From Melitaea cinxia (lineage: Eukaryota > Arthropoda > Insecta > Lepidoptera > Nymphalidae), in contig NC_059416.1 in assembly GCF_905220565.1 (NCBI RefSeq), positions 10,478,001 to 10,542,000 on the forward strand: 64,000 nucleotides of DNA, in the 5' to 3' direction. The first letter of the stretch is position 1, and each line of letters opens with the position of its first letter. Positions 33,919 through 43,615 of the stretch are shown here, piece after piece. The translations under genes were made by a program, and so were the position numbers. The notes under the pieces were generated by a model, which saw nothing but the letters and a program-made list of their open reading frames with translations, did no database searches and was not told the DNA's origin.

Positions 33919-36900
33919 CTGGAAATAAAAACAAACATTTTTAGTATATTATTGGAATTATCAGTTATGATCTCTGATAACTCCAATCATATATATAACG
34001 GATAGACATAATGACAAACAATGAAACATGTTTAGTTTTTGAAGTTTTCTCCTTAAGAAACGATTCGGTGCGCCGCGCGGTTTCAGCCGCGTTTAGTTAA
34101 GGAAAAAAACGAGTGTGCTTTAGACCACACGACTGAAGTAAAACTTCTGCACAAAAGGCCTGCACTGTATCTTAGATATACGAAACGTAACTATGAGAAA
34201 AAGAGAGAAAGAAAATGTGTGCCCACACCTCTTTCTCTTGCTCCGTTCGCCTCGCCTGATCTCACTTTTTGTAACGCTCTTGTCACACGTTCACCATCTT
34301 ACTCCCCAAGTCTAGTTTGCGCAAAGAAGTTTTACTTCAAAAAGTACCAAAACATTTATAGTCTTCGCCCGTGAATAGTCTGCCCAACATTAAAATAATT
34401 TTTCAATTCGAACGAGTACTTCCCGAGATTAGCGCGTTGAAACAAAAAACAGTCGTCAGCTTTATAATAATAGTATAAGATATAGGACAGAAGTAAGTAT
34501 ATTATTATAAGTAGTTCGTGGTAGGATAAAATATATAGGTAGAATCATGCTAAACAGTGATACGACATGCTCGAATGTGACGTTTTGAGCCGAGCTTCGT
34601 CACCACGTCTGGGTAATGTCGTCGGTCCCAGTTGTTACCATAGACGCCTGCACAAAGCGATCATTACTCGTGGTATGGAAATTTTTAGCCAATCCAAAGT
34701 GTAGCAGCTCCAATTCTTCATATGTAAAGTAGGCCTGTGCCCAGCTGTGGGGCTTTTCCTGGCTGATTCAGTTTTTAAAAGATAGTTAAGTATTATGTTG
34801 GATTTAAAATGACATCACTCAGAACCGAATATTAAACATTTTACAACAATCTAAAAATTCATAAAAGATATATTTTTATATGATTGGCCTTAGTCCGTCT
34901 ATTGCAGACGATTTACACAGTGTCAGACAGACACTGTGTCGCCTAGAACACTCTTCAGGAAAACGCAGAGTTGCCTAAGCTCTGCGCCACTCTCTCGACC
35001 TCCCTGGCTAGGCCCACAGGAACGACGAGTCGATACGTGTGGAGCCAGTTCGGCTGCTGGAGTCTTTCGTATTTTAGAGCTATGTCACGAATGCTTGACG
35101 GAGACCCCATTCCGGGTTTCAAATGAAGTTTTCCTTCTCCAAGACCCTGATGATTTTTAGGTAGGTTTATCCCTCAGTCACCTTTTACGACCCCCACAGT
35201 AAGAAAGAGGGTAGTGTTATTCTACTCAGCCGACACCACACGGCATATTGTTATAATACTTTCAATTACATAGGTGCAATAACCTTTTTAGCCTAGTGAA
35301 GACCTATTTGTAGCTTATGTGAAACAATCCATAACTAGCAAAAAAAAATTACCAAAACGATAATCCTAGATCTGCAGTCATATCCGAGGACCAGGTGTTC
35401 GCCAGATCCTCTTCAGATAAAACGTTGTGCTGTAGCCTGAGGAAGAATTCCGTCAACCACACTGCTATTGCGCCTAGTGTGAAGAGAACTGGAAACATAT
35501 AGGAGAATACATATTTAATTTTTTTTTTCATATTTTAACACAATACAATAAACAACAATTTGAAAATTATAAATACATTATCGGTATGACATTTTTATTT
35601 TATTTTTTATTTTATTTTTTTATGTCACTAGGTCACTAGGTGTATTTAGCCACCCCCTCTCTTCCCGTGGGTGTCGTAAGAGGCGACTAAGGGATAACAA
35701 GGTTCCACAACCATCTTGGAACTTAAGAAGCCGACCGATGGCGGGATAACCATCCAACTGCTGGCTTTGAAATACACAGGCCGAAGACGGGCAGCAGCGT
35801 CTTTGGTGCGACAAAGCCAGTACTGCGGTCACCAACCCGCCTGCCCAGCGTGGTGACTATGGGCAAAACACACGAGTTCACGTTATTTTTGGCGTAAACT
35901 TGTGGAGACCTATGTCCAGTAGTGGACTGCATAGGCTGTAATGTATGTGTCACTAGGTCGGCAAACAAGCGTACGGCTCACCTGATGGTAAGCGATTACC
36001 GTAGCTCATAGACACCTTCAACACCAGAAGCGTTGCAAGCGCGTTGCCGACCCAATCCCCCCAGGAGCTCTGGTCACCTTACTCACCAACAGGAACACAA
36101 TACTGCTTGAAAACAGTATTATTTAGCTGTGATCTTCTGTAAGGTCGAGGTACTACCCCAGTCGGGCTGCTCCATATTTTGAGCAGGAAATTCCTGCTGT
36201 GCCCTACCTTAATGAAATTTTATTTTATTAAATTATTCAAAACATACATATCTAAAACTACTAAGTAATTTTCAGAATACATATTCTTTAAACTGACGAT
36301 TAAATCCTGTTTATCAATTTTTTGCACTTCAGTCATGTTAGTCGTTTTATTTTTATCTATTAAATATTCAATAATAGGTAAATTTCAAGAGTTAAATTTA
36401 CTATCAAATAACAAATATATAGTTTTACCATCCATTCATAAGGGGTTGAATAAACATAAAGGATAAGAATTGTACCACACGTTTGATGCAAAACTTAAAA
36501 TTTGACAGTGGATAAACATTATACACAATCAGCGCACTTTTTTAGCACATTCCTATTGCGTGTTAGCAACAACATTATTGGCTACATTTTATTTTAACAG
36601 TCACCCATGGTATCAACAACTACTATTATGTAATAGATAAAAGTTCAATAAAAAATGTCTCCTTACCAACAGCGCTATTACACAGCAACAAAGGGCGTGG
36701 TGAACATCTACTCCTAGCAGCGGAACCCAACGCCGCTAACACGCAAGCCCCACCAGAGGCCGCTAGTGCGACCGCCAGTTGAGCGGCTGTACCACACCAC
36801 GCCCAACGTCTCGCTGGGTGGAAACCTGCTTTAACTGGAAAAAATTATATTAAATTAATTAATTCATCATTCGATTCGGACTGTTACATCCCACTGCTGG

Positions 36901-37538
36901 GCATTATTATGTCTCTTTAACCATTTAGAAGGATCCGAACTTAATAAGAAATCTCGTCCTTAAAAATCTTTGTATTTATTTGGTTTTGATAACTTACGGT
37001 TTAATAATAACTATTTAATAGTGAATAAAAAACTACAAAGCTGAGAACAAGCTAATAAATATTGCAATTCAGGGTAACATACAATTTTTGGAGAACACTT
37101 ACAAACTACAGATTTAGTTTTAGGTGTAACATTATAAAATACATATAAAAATATTTTTGAAATTTAAATAATAATAACAATCAAAATCTTGAGCATATAT
37201 TTTTTTTTAATTTATAGCGAGGTTTATGACACTCAAGAAACAATGTTCTTTTTTACTAGCAGATTAATATTAGGGAATTTACAAGATATGGTATAAAAAA
37301 AATTATACTTACTACTGAAGTCAGCATTCCTCCAACCATAGCCAAAGTTTAGCTCCTTGTGACCTTCAAAAAGTCCAAAGCTTATTCTACCCTCAGATTC
37401 TAGAGAATTCGACACTCGCCTGGCTCTGGCATCCACCCAATGCGTTGTACCCAAAGACGCGACAATCAACGCTATACATAGACACGAACCAAAGAACGTT
37501 GCGAAAATCATCGACCGTTTGAATAAGTTCAGCTTCAT
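33783..37538 (-). CDS. Clrn: Clarin-family four-pass membrane protein (4 exons)
   Basis: Coding exons on the minus strand are 37538-37313, 36834-36667, 35488-35353 and 33918-33783. They total 666 nt, 221 residues plus TAA. All junctions are GT-AG, with phases 1, 1 and 2 that keep one frame. Clarins are four-pass proteins of the claudin/PMP22-like superfamily; vertebrate CLRN1 maintains hair-cell and photoreceptor synapses. Exon 1 gives TM1 (FGSCLCIALIVASLG) and the loop motif FGLFEGHKELNFGYG, comparable to YGLFHGEGVRQCGLG of CLRN1. Exon 2 gives an alanine-rich TM2. Exon 3 gives TM3 and NVLSEEDLAN, comparable to HHLSEKIAN. Exon 4 has SFW across the junction, TM4 and a C-terminal MLY, comparable to LMY. 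The length matches the family (about 230). No frameshift or stop is seen. Exon 2 is unusually GC-rich for this window. Introns hold SINE, LINE, Helitron and MITE insertions. The start is the first ATG of the frame; promoter and poly(A) signals were not identified. Confidence 0.88.
34060..34500 (-). mobile_element. Helitron-type element split by a MITE, in clarin intron 3
   Basis: GTGCGCCGCGCGGTTTCAGC at the left and AATAATTTTTCAATTCGAAC at the right belong to one Helitron-type family, also seen at 43090-43245. The sequence between them is the MITE at 34105-34345. Confidence 0.6.
34105..34345. mobile_element. MITE with TGAAGTAAAACTTC ends
   Basis: TGAAGTAAAACTTC at 34134-34147 and its near-perfect inverse GAAGTTTTACTTCA at 34326-34339. 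A sister copy at 54078-54320 shares GAGTGTGCTTTAGACCACAC and CCGTTCGCCTCG. Confidence 0.7.
34575..34765 (+). mobile_element. Diverged SINE in clarin intron 3
   Basis: CACAAAGCGATCATTACTCG and AAGTAGGCCTGTGCCCAGCT are diverged versions of the SINE body and tail. Confidence 0.6.
34890..35240. repeat. GC-richer retroelement-like segment
   Basis: GACCCCCACAGTAAGAAAGA and CTACTCAGCCGACACCACAC resemble untranslated regions of lepidopteran LINEs. A short inverted repeat (ACAGTGTCAGACAGACACTG) lies at 34918. No family was assigned. Confidence 0.4.
35353..35488 (-). CDS. Clrn: Clarin exon 3
   Basis: 136 nt between acceptor TATGTTTCCAG and donor TTTTG|GTAATT. It encodes TM3 (LFTLGAIAVWLTEFFL) and the second extracellular loop with NVLSEEDLANTW and DLGLSF. 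Confidence 0.85.
35640..35945 (+). mobile_element. RTE-related LINE 3' end in clarin intron 2
   Basis: Second copy of the 7140-7435 element, from CCCTCTCTTCCCGTGGGTGT to CCTATGTCCAGTAGTGGACT. TGTCACTAGGT at 35623-35633 and 35948-35958 is its target duplication, placing the insertion inside an older TCGGCAAAC-family copy. Confidence 0.8.
35947..36215 (-). mobile_element. TCGGCAAAC-family repeat in clarin intron 2
   Basis: CACTAGGTCGGCAAACAAGC to GAAATTCCTGCTGTGCCCTA, nearly full length. Its poly-T flank was separated from the body by the RTE-type insertion. Confidence 0.75.
36667..36834 (-). CDS. Clrn: Clarin exon 2
   Basis: 168 nt between acceptor TTTTTTCCAG and donor G|GTAAGG. It encodes TM2 (GTAAQLAVALAASGGACVLA) and the following short cytosolic loop. 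Confidence 0.82.
36878..36955 (-). mobile_element. SINE tail fragment in clarin intron 1
   Basis: GACTGTTACATCCCACTGCT and GGGCAT are the SINE/RTE tail on the minus strand. Confidence 0.55.
37313..37538 (-). CDS. Clrn: Clarin exon 1
   Basis: 75 codons plus one base, from ATG at 37538 to donor A|GTAAGTAT. It encodes the short cytosolic N-terminus (MKLNLFKRSM), TM1 and most of the first extracellular loop. Confidence 0.88.
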
Positions 37539-37874
37539 TTTGTCCGTTTTTAAACCACTTTCGTTCTAATACAAGCGGTTGTCGCTAGATGGCGTTGTGT
37601 CACATTTCTTCATTTATGCTCTATCTCGTTTTCTCGCTACGGCGTTTACGAGACAGCGATATCCATTGTTGCTCTTCATAACAGTGTTTTCTTTCCCATT
37701 GTAAAAGAAAAAGAAAATCTGTAACAAGAAAGGCAATTATCGATACTGTTACGTGATTAACATTCAAAGTCAAGGTTTTGTATGGTTTATAATTTGCCGT
37801 GTCGATGAATATGCTAATATTAGTTCTCATAGTTCGGGAAAGAAATGTATATGTTGCAGTCAGAACTCTTAACC

Positions 37875-38074
37875 AGTCAAAAGTACTATTGACTAGCGAA
37901 ATCAGTCAAAAGTACTTTTGACTGGACAAGTTGGTCAAAAGTGGTTTTGACTGAAAAATATTGGTTATTAGTACTTTTGACTGCAAATTCGCGGTTAAAA
38001 ATACTTTTGACTGACGCTCTCCGTCAAAAGTAGTTTTAACTGCTAAAAAGCGTCAGTCAAAAGTACTATTAACT
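37875..38074. repeat. Left array of seven 20-bp palindromes
   Basis: Units start at 37875, 37904, 37933, 37963, 37993, 38022 and 38055, a spacing of 29-33 bp. The consensus AGTCAAAAGTACTTTTGACT is self-complementary. The regular spacing suggests protein-binding sites, probably for the transposase. Confidence 0.85.
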
Positions 38075-38085
38075 CGTTAGATGTG

Positions 38086-38225
38086 AATAAATTTATTTAT
38101 TTATTTATTACTTTATTGCACACACAAATAAGAAGATACATTTTAGAACGATTTGATACAAAAACAAATAATGTATGCAAAGGCGGCCTTATCACTTAAA
38201 GCGATCTCTTCCAGGCAACCTTTAA
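38086..38225 (-). mobile_element. LINE 3' end inside the Ginger-like element
   Basis: (TTTA)n at 38086-38108 and AGGCGGCCTTATCACTTAAA followed by GCGATCTCTTCCAGGC are a LINE 3' untranslated region read from the opposite strand. Related to 20191-20368. Confidence 0.6.
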
Positions 38226-38281
38226 TAAGAGTAGTATAAGAAAAATATGTCGGTAGTAGTGCGCAATCAACAACGCAAGTT

Positions 38282-38843
38282 TAGGACATATAATTAAATT
38301 TAGTTAAATGATCCTGATAAACCATAATAAATTTATGCCCGCGGTCTTCTTGGGACTGCATGTCAATGAGATCGACTTAGCAGCGGCAGTTCATTTCAGT
38401 GTGCAGGATCGGTTTCTAAACCTGACCCATCCTTTTCTTGCTTTTCTTCCTTTGGCATACTTCGCACATTGATAAATATATATTAATCATTTCTTTTGTA
38501 ACATTAGCGTACTTTTTTGCCGTTTCATTCTTAAGTCTATCGCAACCACCATGCCCTATAGAAATATGAGCAGCATCAATAATGTCGTAGATTTCCTCAG
38601 CCGGCAAAAATATTTGACAGGTTCTGTGTTTGTAACTAATTTTTGTATACACAAACTTCAATGTGAGCGTTGTAGTCTACTGTACTGTAATGGTGTTTCC
38701 TTTTCATTAAATTTCGCGTCTTCCACACCCATTGCAAACTTTTCAAATTTTTCTTTTGTCATCACATTGAAATGACTATCTTTCATATCTTACATCGCTA
38801 AAATTCTTTGCAAAAAGCCTTCTTTCTTTTCGTAGTCACTCAT
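38282..38843 (-). pseudogene. KRBA2-like / Ginger integrase fragment
   Basis: It starts MSDYEKKEGFLQRIL at 38843. TKEKFEKFAMGVEDAKF and YSRLQR follow, then after a frameshift an H2C2 zinc-binding module (HISIGHGGCDRLKNE with CEVCQRKKSKK) and the beginning of an integrase core (VDLIDMQS and VYQDHLTKF). There are at least three stops and one frameshift. This order matches the KRBA2-like proteins that Ginger-type transposons encode. The rest of the DDE core is missing, lost at or before the LINE fragment. Confidence 0.75.
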
Positions 38844-38962
38844 TTTTGTTCTAATATCAGCACGTTCTCCACTAATAATGAATAATATAAAAGTTTATAT
38901 GTACGTTTGTCGTTATTTTTATCAACCACCTTAACTTTTTAAGAGTTTTGACTGATACAACC

Positions 38963-39126
38963 AATCAAAACCACTTTTGACGGAATCATTTAGTCAAAAG
39001 TACTTTTAACCAGCTCTATTGGGCAAAAGTACTTTTAACTGTTATTTTAGTCAAAAGTATTATTGACTAAAGCAAACGGTCAAAAGTACTTCTGACTGAT
39101 TTTGCTAGTCAATAGTGCTTTTGACT
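38963..39126. repeat. Right array of six 20-bp palindromes
   Basis: Units start at 38963, 38992, 39021, 39049, 39078 and 39107, a spacing of 28-29 bp, with the same consensus as the left array. Confidence 0.85.
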
Positions 39127-39264
39127 GGTTAAGAGTTTTGACTGCAACATATACACTTTGTTAACGTTATTAATTACACGTGTTCGAAAGAAACTGGATA
39201 ACGAGCGATTACTATCATTAAAAAAAATATTTGTGTACTTATGTACCACACGTAAGTATGTTAT

Positions 39265-39425
39265 ACTTCATTGGCTAGCTAACTTCACGTTGCTGACTTC
39301 TTCGTTGAGTAGCTAACTTCAGGGTGTCGGTTTTTTTTCGTGACAGTGTGCGCGCGCATCGTAAAAATTTACTTTCGTAATTTTTCTCTAACGCGCCTAA
39401 AAGAAGTATAACTTCAAAAATAATA
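39265..39425. mobile_element. Possible MITE, diverged
   Basis: GAAGTATAACTTCA at the right and several AACTTCA motifs at the left resemble the ends of the 34105-34345 family. The interior is unrelated. Confidence 0.3.
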
Positions 39426-40049
39426 TTTAACTATCATATTACTTTATGTGGGCATGTTACTGAGTTCAAATAATTTATTATTGAAATAAATCAGAAATAC
39501 GCTATGTTTTATATTTGACATTATATTTCACTACAGCAGATATAAGTCCGCCTTTGAAAATAAAAATTGTAACATACTGCATTATTATTGTTTTTAAGTA
39601 AAATAAAGAATATATAAACAAGTCAGTTATTTGCTACATCATGTAGCTACATGTCATAAAAGTTGCTTGTGGGATTTGTTGACGTATTTTTTTATAAATT
39701 GGTGATAACATAGAAAACATTAAAATATGCGTAACCGCATTATTCTCAAACTAGTTTTCAATAAGGTCATGATTTTCTTTTATTTACCTACTAATTTGTT
39801 ACGTAATTAGTGTATTCTTATAAAAACCGCAAATGATGGAACCTAAAGTTTATTTCGTAAGAGCATTGATTTCATCTGTTGCATAGTATTCAGCTCGGAG
39901 CGCCCCAACGCAGTCAGCCAGCTTACTTAATAATATGTTGGCCTCCAGTAGTAGTATTGATATATTCGCTATGAATTCGTCTGAATTTGTTTAATCTTGC
40001 TTGAAGTATTTAGAATTATGTTAATGTGTATACTCGTATTATAAGATAA
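39426..40049. other. No gene seen
   Basis: AT-rich with no recognisable element. Confidence 0.4.
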
Positions 40050-40169
40050 ATTGTTATTTATTTAATGTATTTGTTGTAGTGTTATTAATTTATGCTTGTT
40101 TATTGTACGCCTTGGTTGTATACTGTAAGTGCAATAAATGTAAACTGTAATAAATAAATAAATAAATAG
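40050..40169 (+). mobile_element. Probable LINE 3' end
   Basis: GTAAGTGCAATAAATGTAAA followed by a TAAATAAATAAATAAATAG run resembles the end of 20191-20368. Confidence 0.4.
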
Positions 40170-40388
40170 TAGAAGATAAATAATGAGTAAATTAATAAAC
40201 GTTTTACATTCAACGGCTCCGGAAGGAATAGTGAGAAATTATGTCGGAATTTCCACAAAATAAATTACAAACTGGCTTATACAAAAACTTCTCAAATATA
40301 TCGACAACCCCAAATCAAACAAATCAATTATCAAAAGTTCATCAATCAATCAGTTTACAGCTTATCACCGCGTTTCGAGGTGGACTAG

Positions 40389-40625
40389 TCCGTTGGCGCA
40401 GTTTCGTAGTGACCCTACTTTCTGCTCTGGGGGTTGTGGATTCGATTCCCAGCCCGAGTCTAGGTGTAATATATATTTATTTATATATGTAGTATTTATA
40501 TGTATGGTTATCGAAAAAAAAGGTAACTTTATTGGTCGGCTGTTACCTATAACACAAGCGTTAAGTTGCTTACTTTAGGAACAGACGACCGTCTGTGTGT
40601 GTTGTAGATATATATTACACCTAAT
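40389..40625 (+). mobile_element. tRNA-derived SINE, second family
   Basis: The head CCGTTGGCGCAGTTTCGTAG (A box) and B box GATTCGATTCCCAGC are followed by a short AT-rich body and the tail GTCGGCTGTTACCTATAACA and AACAGACGACCGTCTGTG. An inverted sister copy lies at 46305-46524. The tail differs from the RTE-type tail, so a different partner LINE is likely. Confidence 0.8.
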
Positions 40626-41394
40626 TCAGGTAAAAAATATTTATTCTCATAAGAATTAACAATTCACTTATATGAGAAATACATTGGAAAGAATACATTT
40701 TTAAATATCTATAAGTTTACAATAATTCTAGCCGAGGGTGTCGGTAATAAACAATAGTTCATTATACAATATCGTCACAAAAAGCAAAAAGTGGGTAGAA
40801 ACGCATTACATCGATGGTAAGACCGGTCACTATTTAGAAAAAAAATGCAACAAAAACAGCAAGCGACGAAACACAAACAAATACATAGATCTTCAAATGT
40901 TTAACTAGATGCGGCCAGGCGAATATATATTTATGTGTGTAATTTTAATAATTAAGGTTTTTTTTTTAATTCATTAATTACTTTATTTTTTATTGAGAAT
41001 TTGTAACCTATTTCCTAGTTATTTTATTTTCGTTATTACTTTGATTTAATGTGTAGTAATATCCAGGTGAAACCTTAATACTTGACTATCATGGCAAAAT
41101 TAAAATGAAAAAGCATTTAAAACAACCTTGTTCTAAATAACGTCTCTATACTAAATACATAGATTCGTTTCAGAAAGTACCATAAATTGCACTAATTGGC
41201 ATAATGAAGATAAAAAGTACATGTATTGACTTCATAGAGAAACTCACTTTTTGTAATTTTGCAAGTTGGTCACGTTTAACTATGACATCATCGCATCATA
41301 GTAACTATTTGAAAAGTTTGGTATAAAAGTTTCCGATAAGATTCTTCAGGCAAAGTATTTCTTTGACGCGTTTTAGGTATTATGGCACGTAATT
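40626..41394. other. No gene seen
   Basis: AT-rich sequence with no recognisable gene or repeat boundary. Confidence 0.4.
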
Positions 41395-41668
41395 TTTTTT
41401 TACACAACTAGTTCGGCAAACAAGCATACGGCTCACCTGTAGGTAAACAATTACTGTAACTTAAAGTCTGCTACACCAGAAGCATCGCGGACGCGTTGCC
41501 GACCCTACTCTCAATCCCTTCATGAGCTCTCATCACCTTATTCACCATATGAACGCAACATAACAGTATAATTTAGCTGCGATCTTTTGTAAGATCGAGG
41601 TACTTCCCCAGTCGGGCTTCTACAGATTTTGAATAGGATATTTTGTTGCTGTGCCTTAGTTAACATGC
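41395..41668 (-). mobile_element. TCGGCAAAC-family repeat
   Basis: Poly-T, then GTTCGGCAAACAAGCATACG, CACCAGAAGCATCGCGGACG and GATCGAGGTACTTCCCCAG. Moderately diverged, nearly full length. Confidence 0.7.
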
Positions 41669-41689
41669 TTTATGAAATACTTAATTGTG

Positions 41690-41893
41690 TTTTGAGTTTC
41701 CCTCAATTTCTCTAAGATCCCTTTATCATATCCTGGTTTCCTTATCATGGTACCAAACGAGGAATATCTCCTTTCCAACAAAAAAAGGATTATCAAAATC
41801 GGTTCATAAACGACGGAGTTATCCCCGAACAAACATTAAAATATATATATACGGTCGAATTGAGTAACCTCCTCCTTTTTTGAAGTCCGTTAA
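41690..41893 (-). repeat. ~600-bp repeat, outer part only
   Basis: GAGTTTCCCTCAATTTCTCT to CCTCCTCCTTTTTTGAAGTC. Shares the ATAAACGACGGAGTTATCCC variant block with 8857-9450. Confidence 0.7.
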
Positions 41894-42299
41894 TTAACAT
41901 AGTTAGAAAGATTATATAAAAGAACATGTTTTATTTTACTCTTTTAGGAATATGTTGAAATCTGTATCTATTTCAACAGTTTGACGCAATCATAAGAGGT
42001 GAAATAATAATAAAACTATGTGACTAACAGTTAAAATATTCTTTTCCTAATAAAGCTATCCGGTAATCCGTGGTAAATGTGTTAGTGTTACGTTGATTAC
42101 TTTTTGTTTATACTTAGTCTAGCCCATAAATACTGAGACTATAAAAAAAAAAAAAAAAAAACTACATTTGAATTTGGAATCCGTCATCTTTATATGATTG
42201 TTTATTGTGTTTTCTCATTTTCGCGCCAATACATAGTAATATAATTTGTATGAAAACTGAATCGCTGTGATTGCATTACACAAAGTACATTCAGTAAAA

Positions 42300-42370
42300 A
42301 GTTAGGAAGCAACACAATAAAAATACACTCGAATCGAGTACCTCCTCCTTTTTTGAAGTCGGTCAAAAAT
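42300..42370 (-). repeat. ~600-bp repeat terminal fragment
   Basis: Only the ATCGAGTACCTCCTCCTTTT and TTGAAGTCGGTC end survives. Confidence 0.5.
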
Positions 42371-43089
42371 AATCGAAATAATCGATATTTTCATCTCACT
42401 AAAAATTCCAATAAACAAATTGGCGAATTACAACACATAACTTTATCAAGACAAGTATAGATACTAGATAAAGTAGAACGAGACAAGTCGAGATGAATAA
42501 AATCTGGGCTATAGGAAAAGGAAATGCCTAACCAGATATAGACGTAAAATCTTATGCAAGTTTTTCTGATGTAAGTAGCACGAGACCGGTCTTGTGATTA
42601 ATGGTAGCGCTTGAATGATTTTCTGTATTTACATTTATAATATCGAAGACATAGTTTTGTTTTGTCAATTTTACCCTTATACTATTGTTTATTTTCTTTT
42701 TTGTATCGATTTTGAAGATTACCTATTGACAAATGTTCTAGAAATAAATTTAAGCTATCGAAGTACTAAGCAGATTTAAAGCAACGTGATTATTTTGTTT
42801 TTATTAATATAATTTCTTTATACTGCAAGCGTAAGGAAAATTCGTAATCTGGTATTCCACTTTAAACGCACTTTTCTGAGCTAAGGAGAACAGCTATAGA
42901 CACTTTTATAGGTAATTTTATTAAAAACTCCTGTCAATTTTTTTTTTTTCAATTAATGCATAATTAGAACCTTTTTAGTCTTTCATGGTCTAAGTTCTGA
43001 CCTGACTAACTCTATTATAAAGCCGTAAAACAGTATATTTACCATATTTTTCGTTAATCGTTTTGAGTAACGATACTAATCATAATGTT
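42371..43089. other. No gene seen
   Basis: AT-rich sequence with no element recognised. Confidence 0.4.
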
Positions 43090-43245
43090 TATTATAGCTG
43101 AGCCCCGTATATGACACGCGTTAATTTGAGAAAAAAAATAGCTTATGGCCTTCTATCCAACACAATATAAATTTTTCAATTCAAACCAGCAATTCCTGAG
43201 ATTTTTTGAGATTTAAACAGACAAACTTTTCATAATGTTAGTATA
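43090..43245 (-). mobile_element. Helitron-type fragment
   Basis: GCTGAGCCCCGTATATGACA, CAATATAAATTTTTCAATTC and AATTCCTGAGATTTTTTGAG match the minus-strand Helitron split at 34060-34500. Confidence 0.5.
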
Positions 43246-43489
43246 TATTATATAATACGTGTTAAATTATTGCAATAAAAATATTTTGAATTGCAAATAA
43301 AGTTATAAAATCTTTTAACACATTGACATTGAAAATGGTCGTGTTTTTATAAAATATCGTCTATAACGCACGACTTGTTGAATAAAACTATGCTTATTAG
43401 TGACGAAATCGTCCGTTCTCACTGACGATTCTATTAATGTAACTACGATTCTCTCTACCGATAAAATTGATATGGATTTTATTTTTATT

Positions 43490-43615
43490 TTTTTATACAA
43501 TCATATCGGCAAACATGCGTACGGCTCACCTGATGGTAAGCGATTACCGTAGCCTCCTCCTACTTCCAGGTTTTGAGCAAAAAATTTCCTGTTGTACCCT
43601 ATCTCAATTAAAATG
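43490..43615 (-). mobile_element. TCGGCAAAC-family repeat, internally deleted
   Basis: Both ends are present (ATCGGCAAACATGCGTACGG and GAGCAAAAAATTTCCTGTTG), but about 170 bp of the middle is gone. Confidence 0.65.

Larger units (their letters stand above)
37852..39149 (-). mobile_element. Ginger-like DNA transposon with subterminal palindrome arrays
   Basis: The ends are TGTTGCAGTCA... and its inverse, flanked on both sides by TATA (37848-37851 and 39150-39153), a 4-bp duplication as in Ginger elements. The first ~45 bp of both ends are near-perfect inverted repeats. Inside each end is an array of AGTCAAAAGTACTTTTGACT palindromes: seven units on the left and six on the right. The interior encodes a decayed integrase on the minus strand and contains a LINE 3' fragment (38086-38225). 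The Ginger name rests on integrase similarity and end structure. Confidence 0.75.

Noticed and set aside
34936..35160. 74-codon frame in clarin intron 3
   Set aside because: It lies in a retroelement-like GC-richer segment on the strand opposite to the gene and shows no conserved domain.
37875..39126. CRISPR-like array
   Set aside because: Regular 20-bp repeats with ~9-bp spacers at the ends of a transposon in a eukaryotic genome; the units are palindromes of an inverted-repeat element and spacers are too short and alike in role.
42112..42170. Possible mariner end (TTAGTCTAGCCCATAAATAC) followed by poly-A
   Set aside because: No inverse end was found nearby, so the claim cannot be supported.
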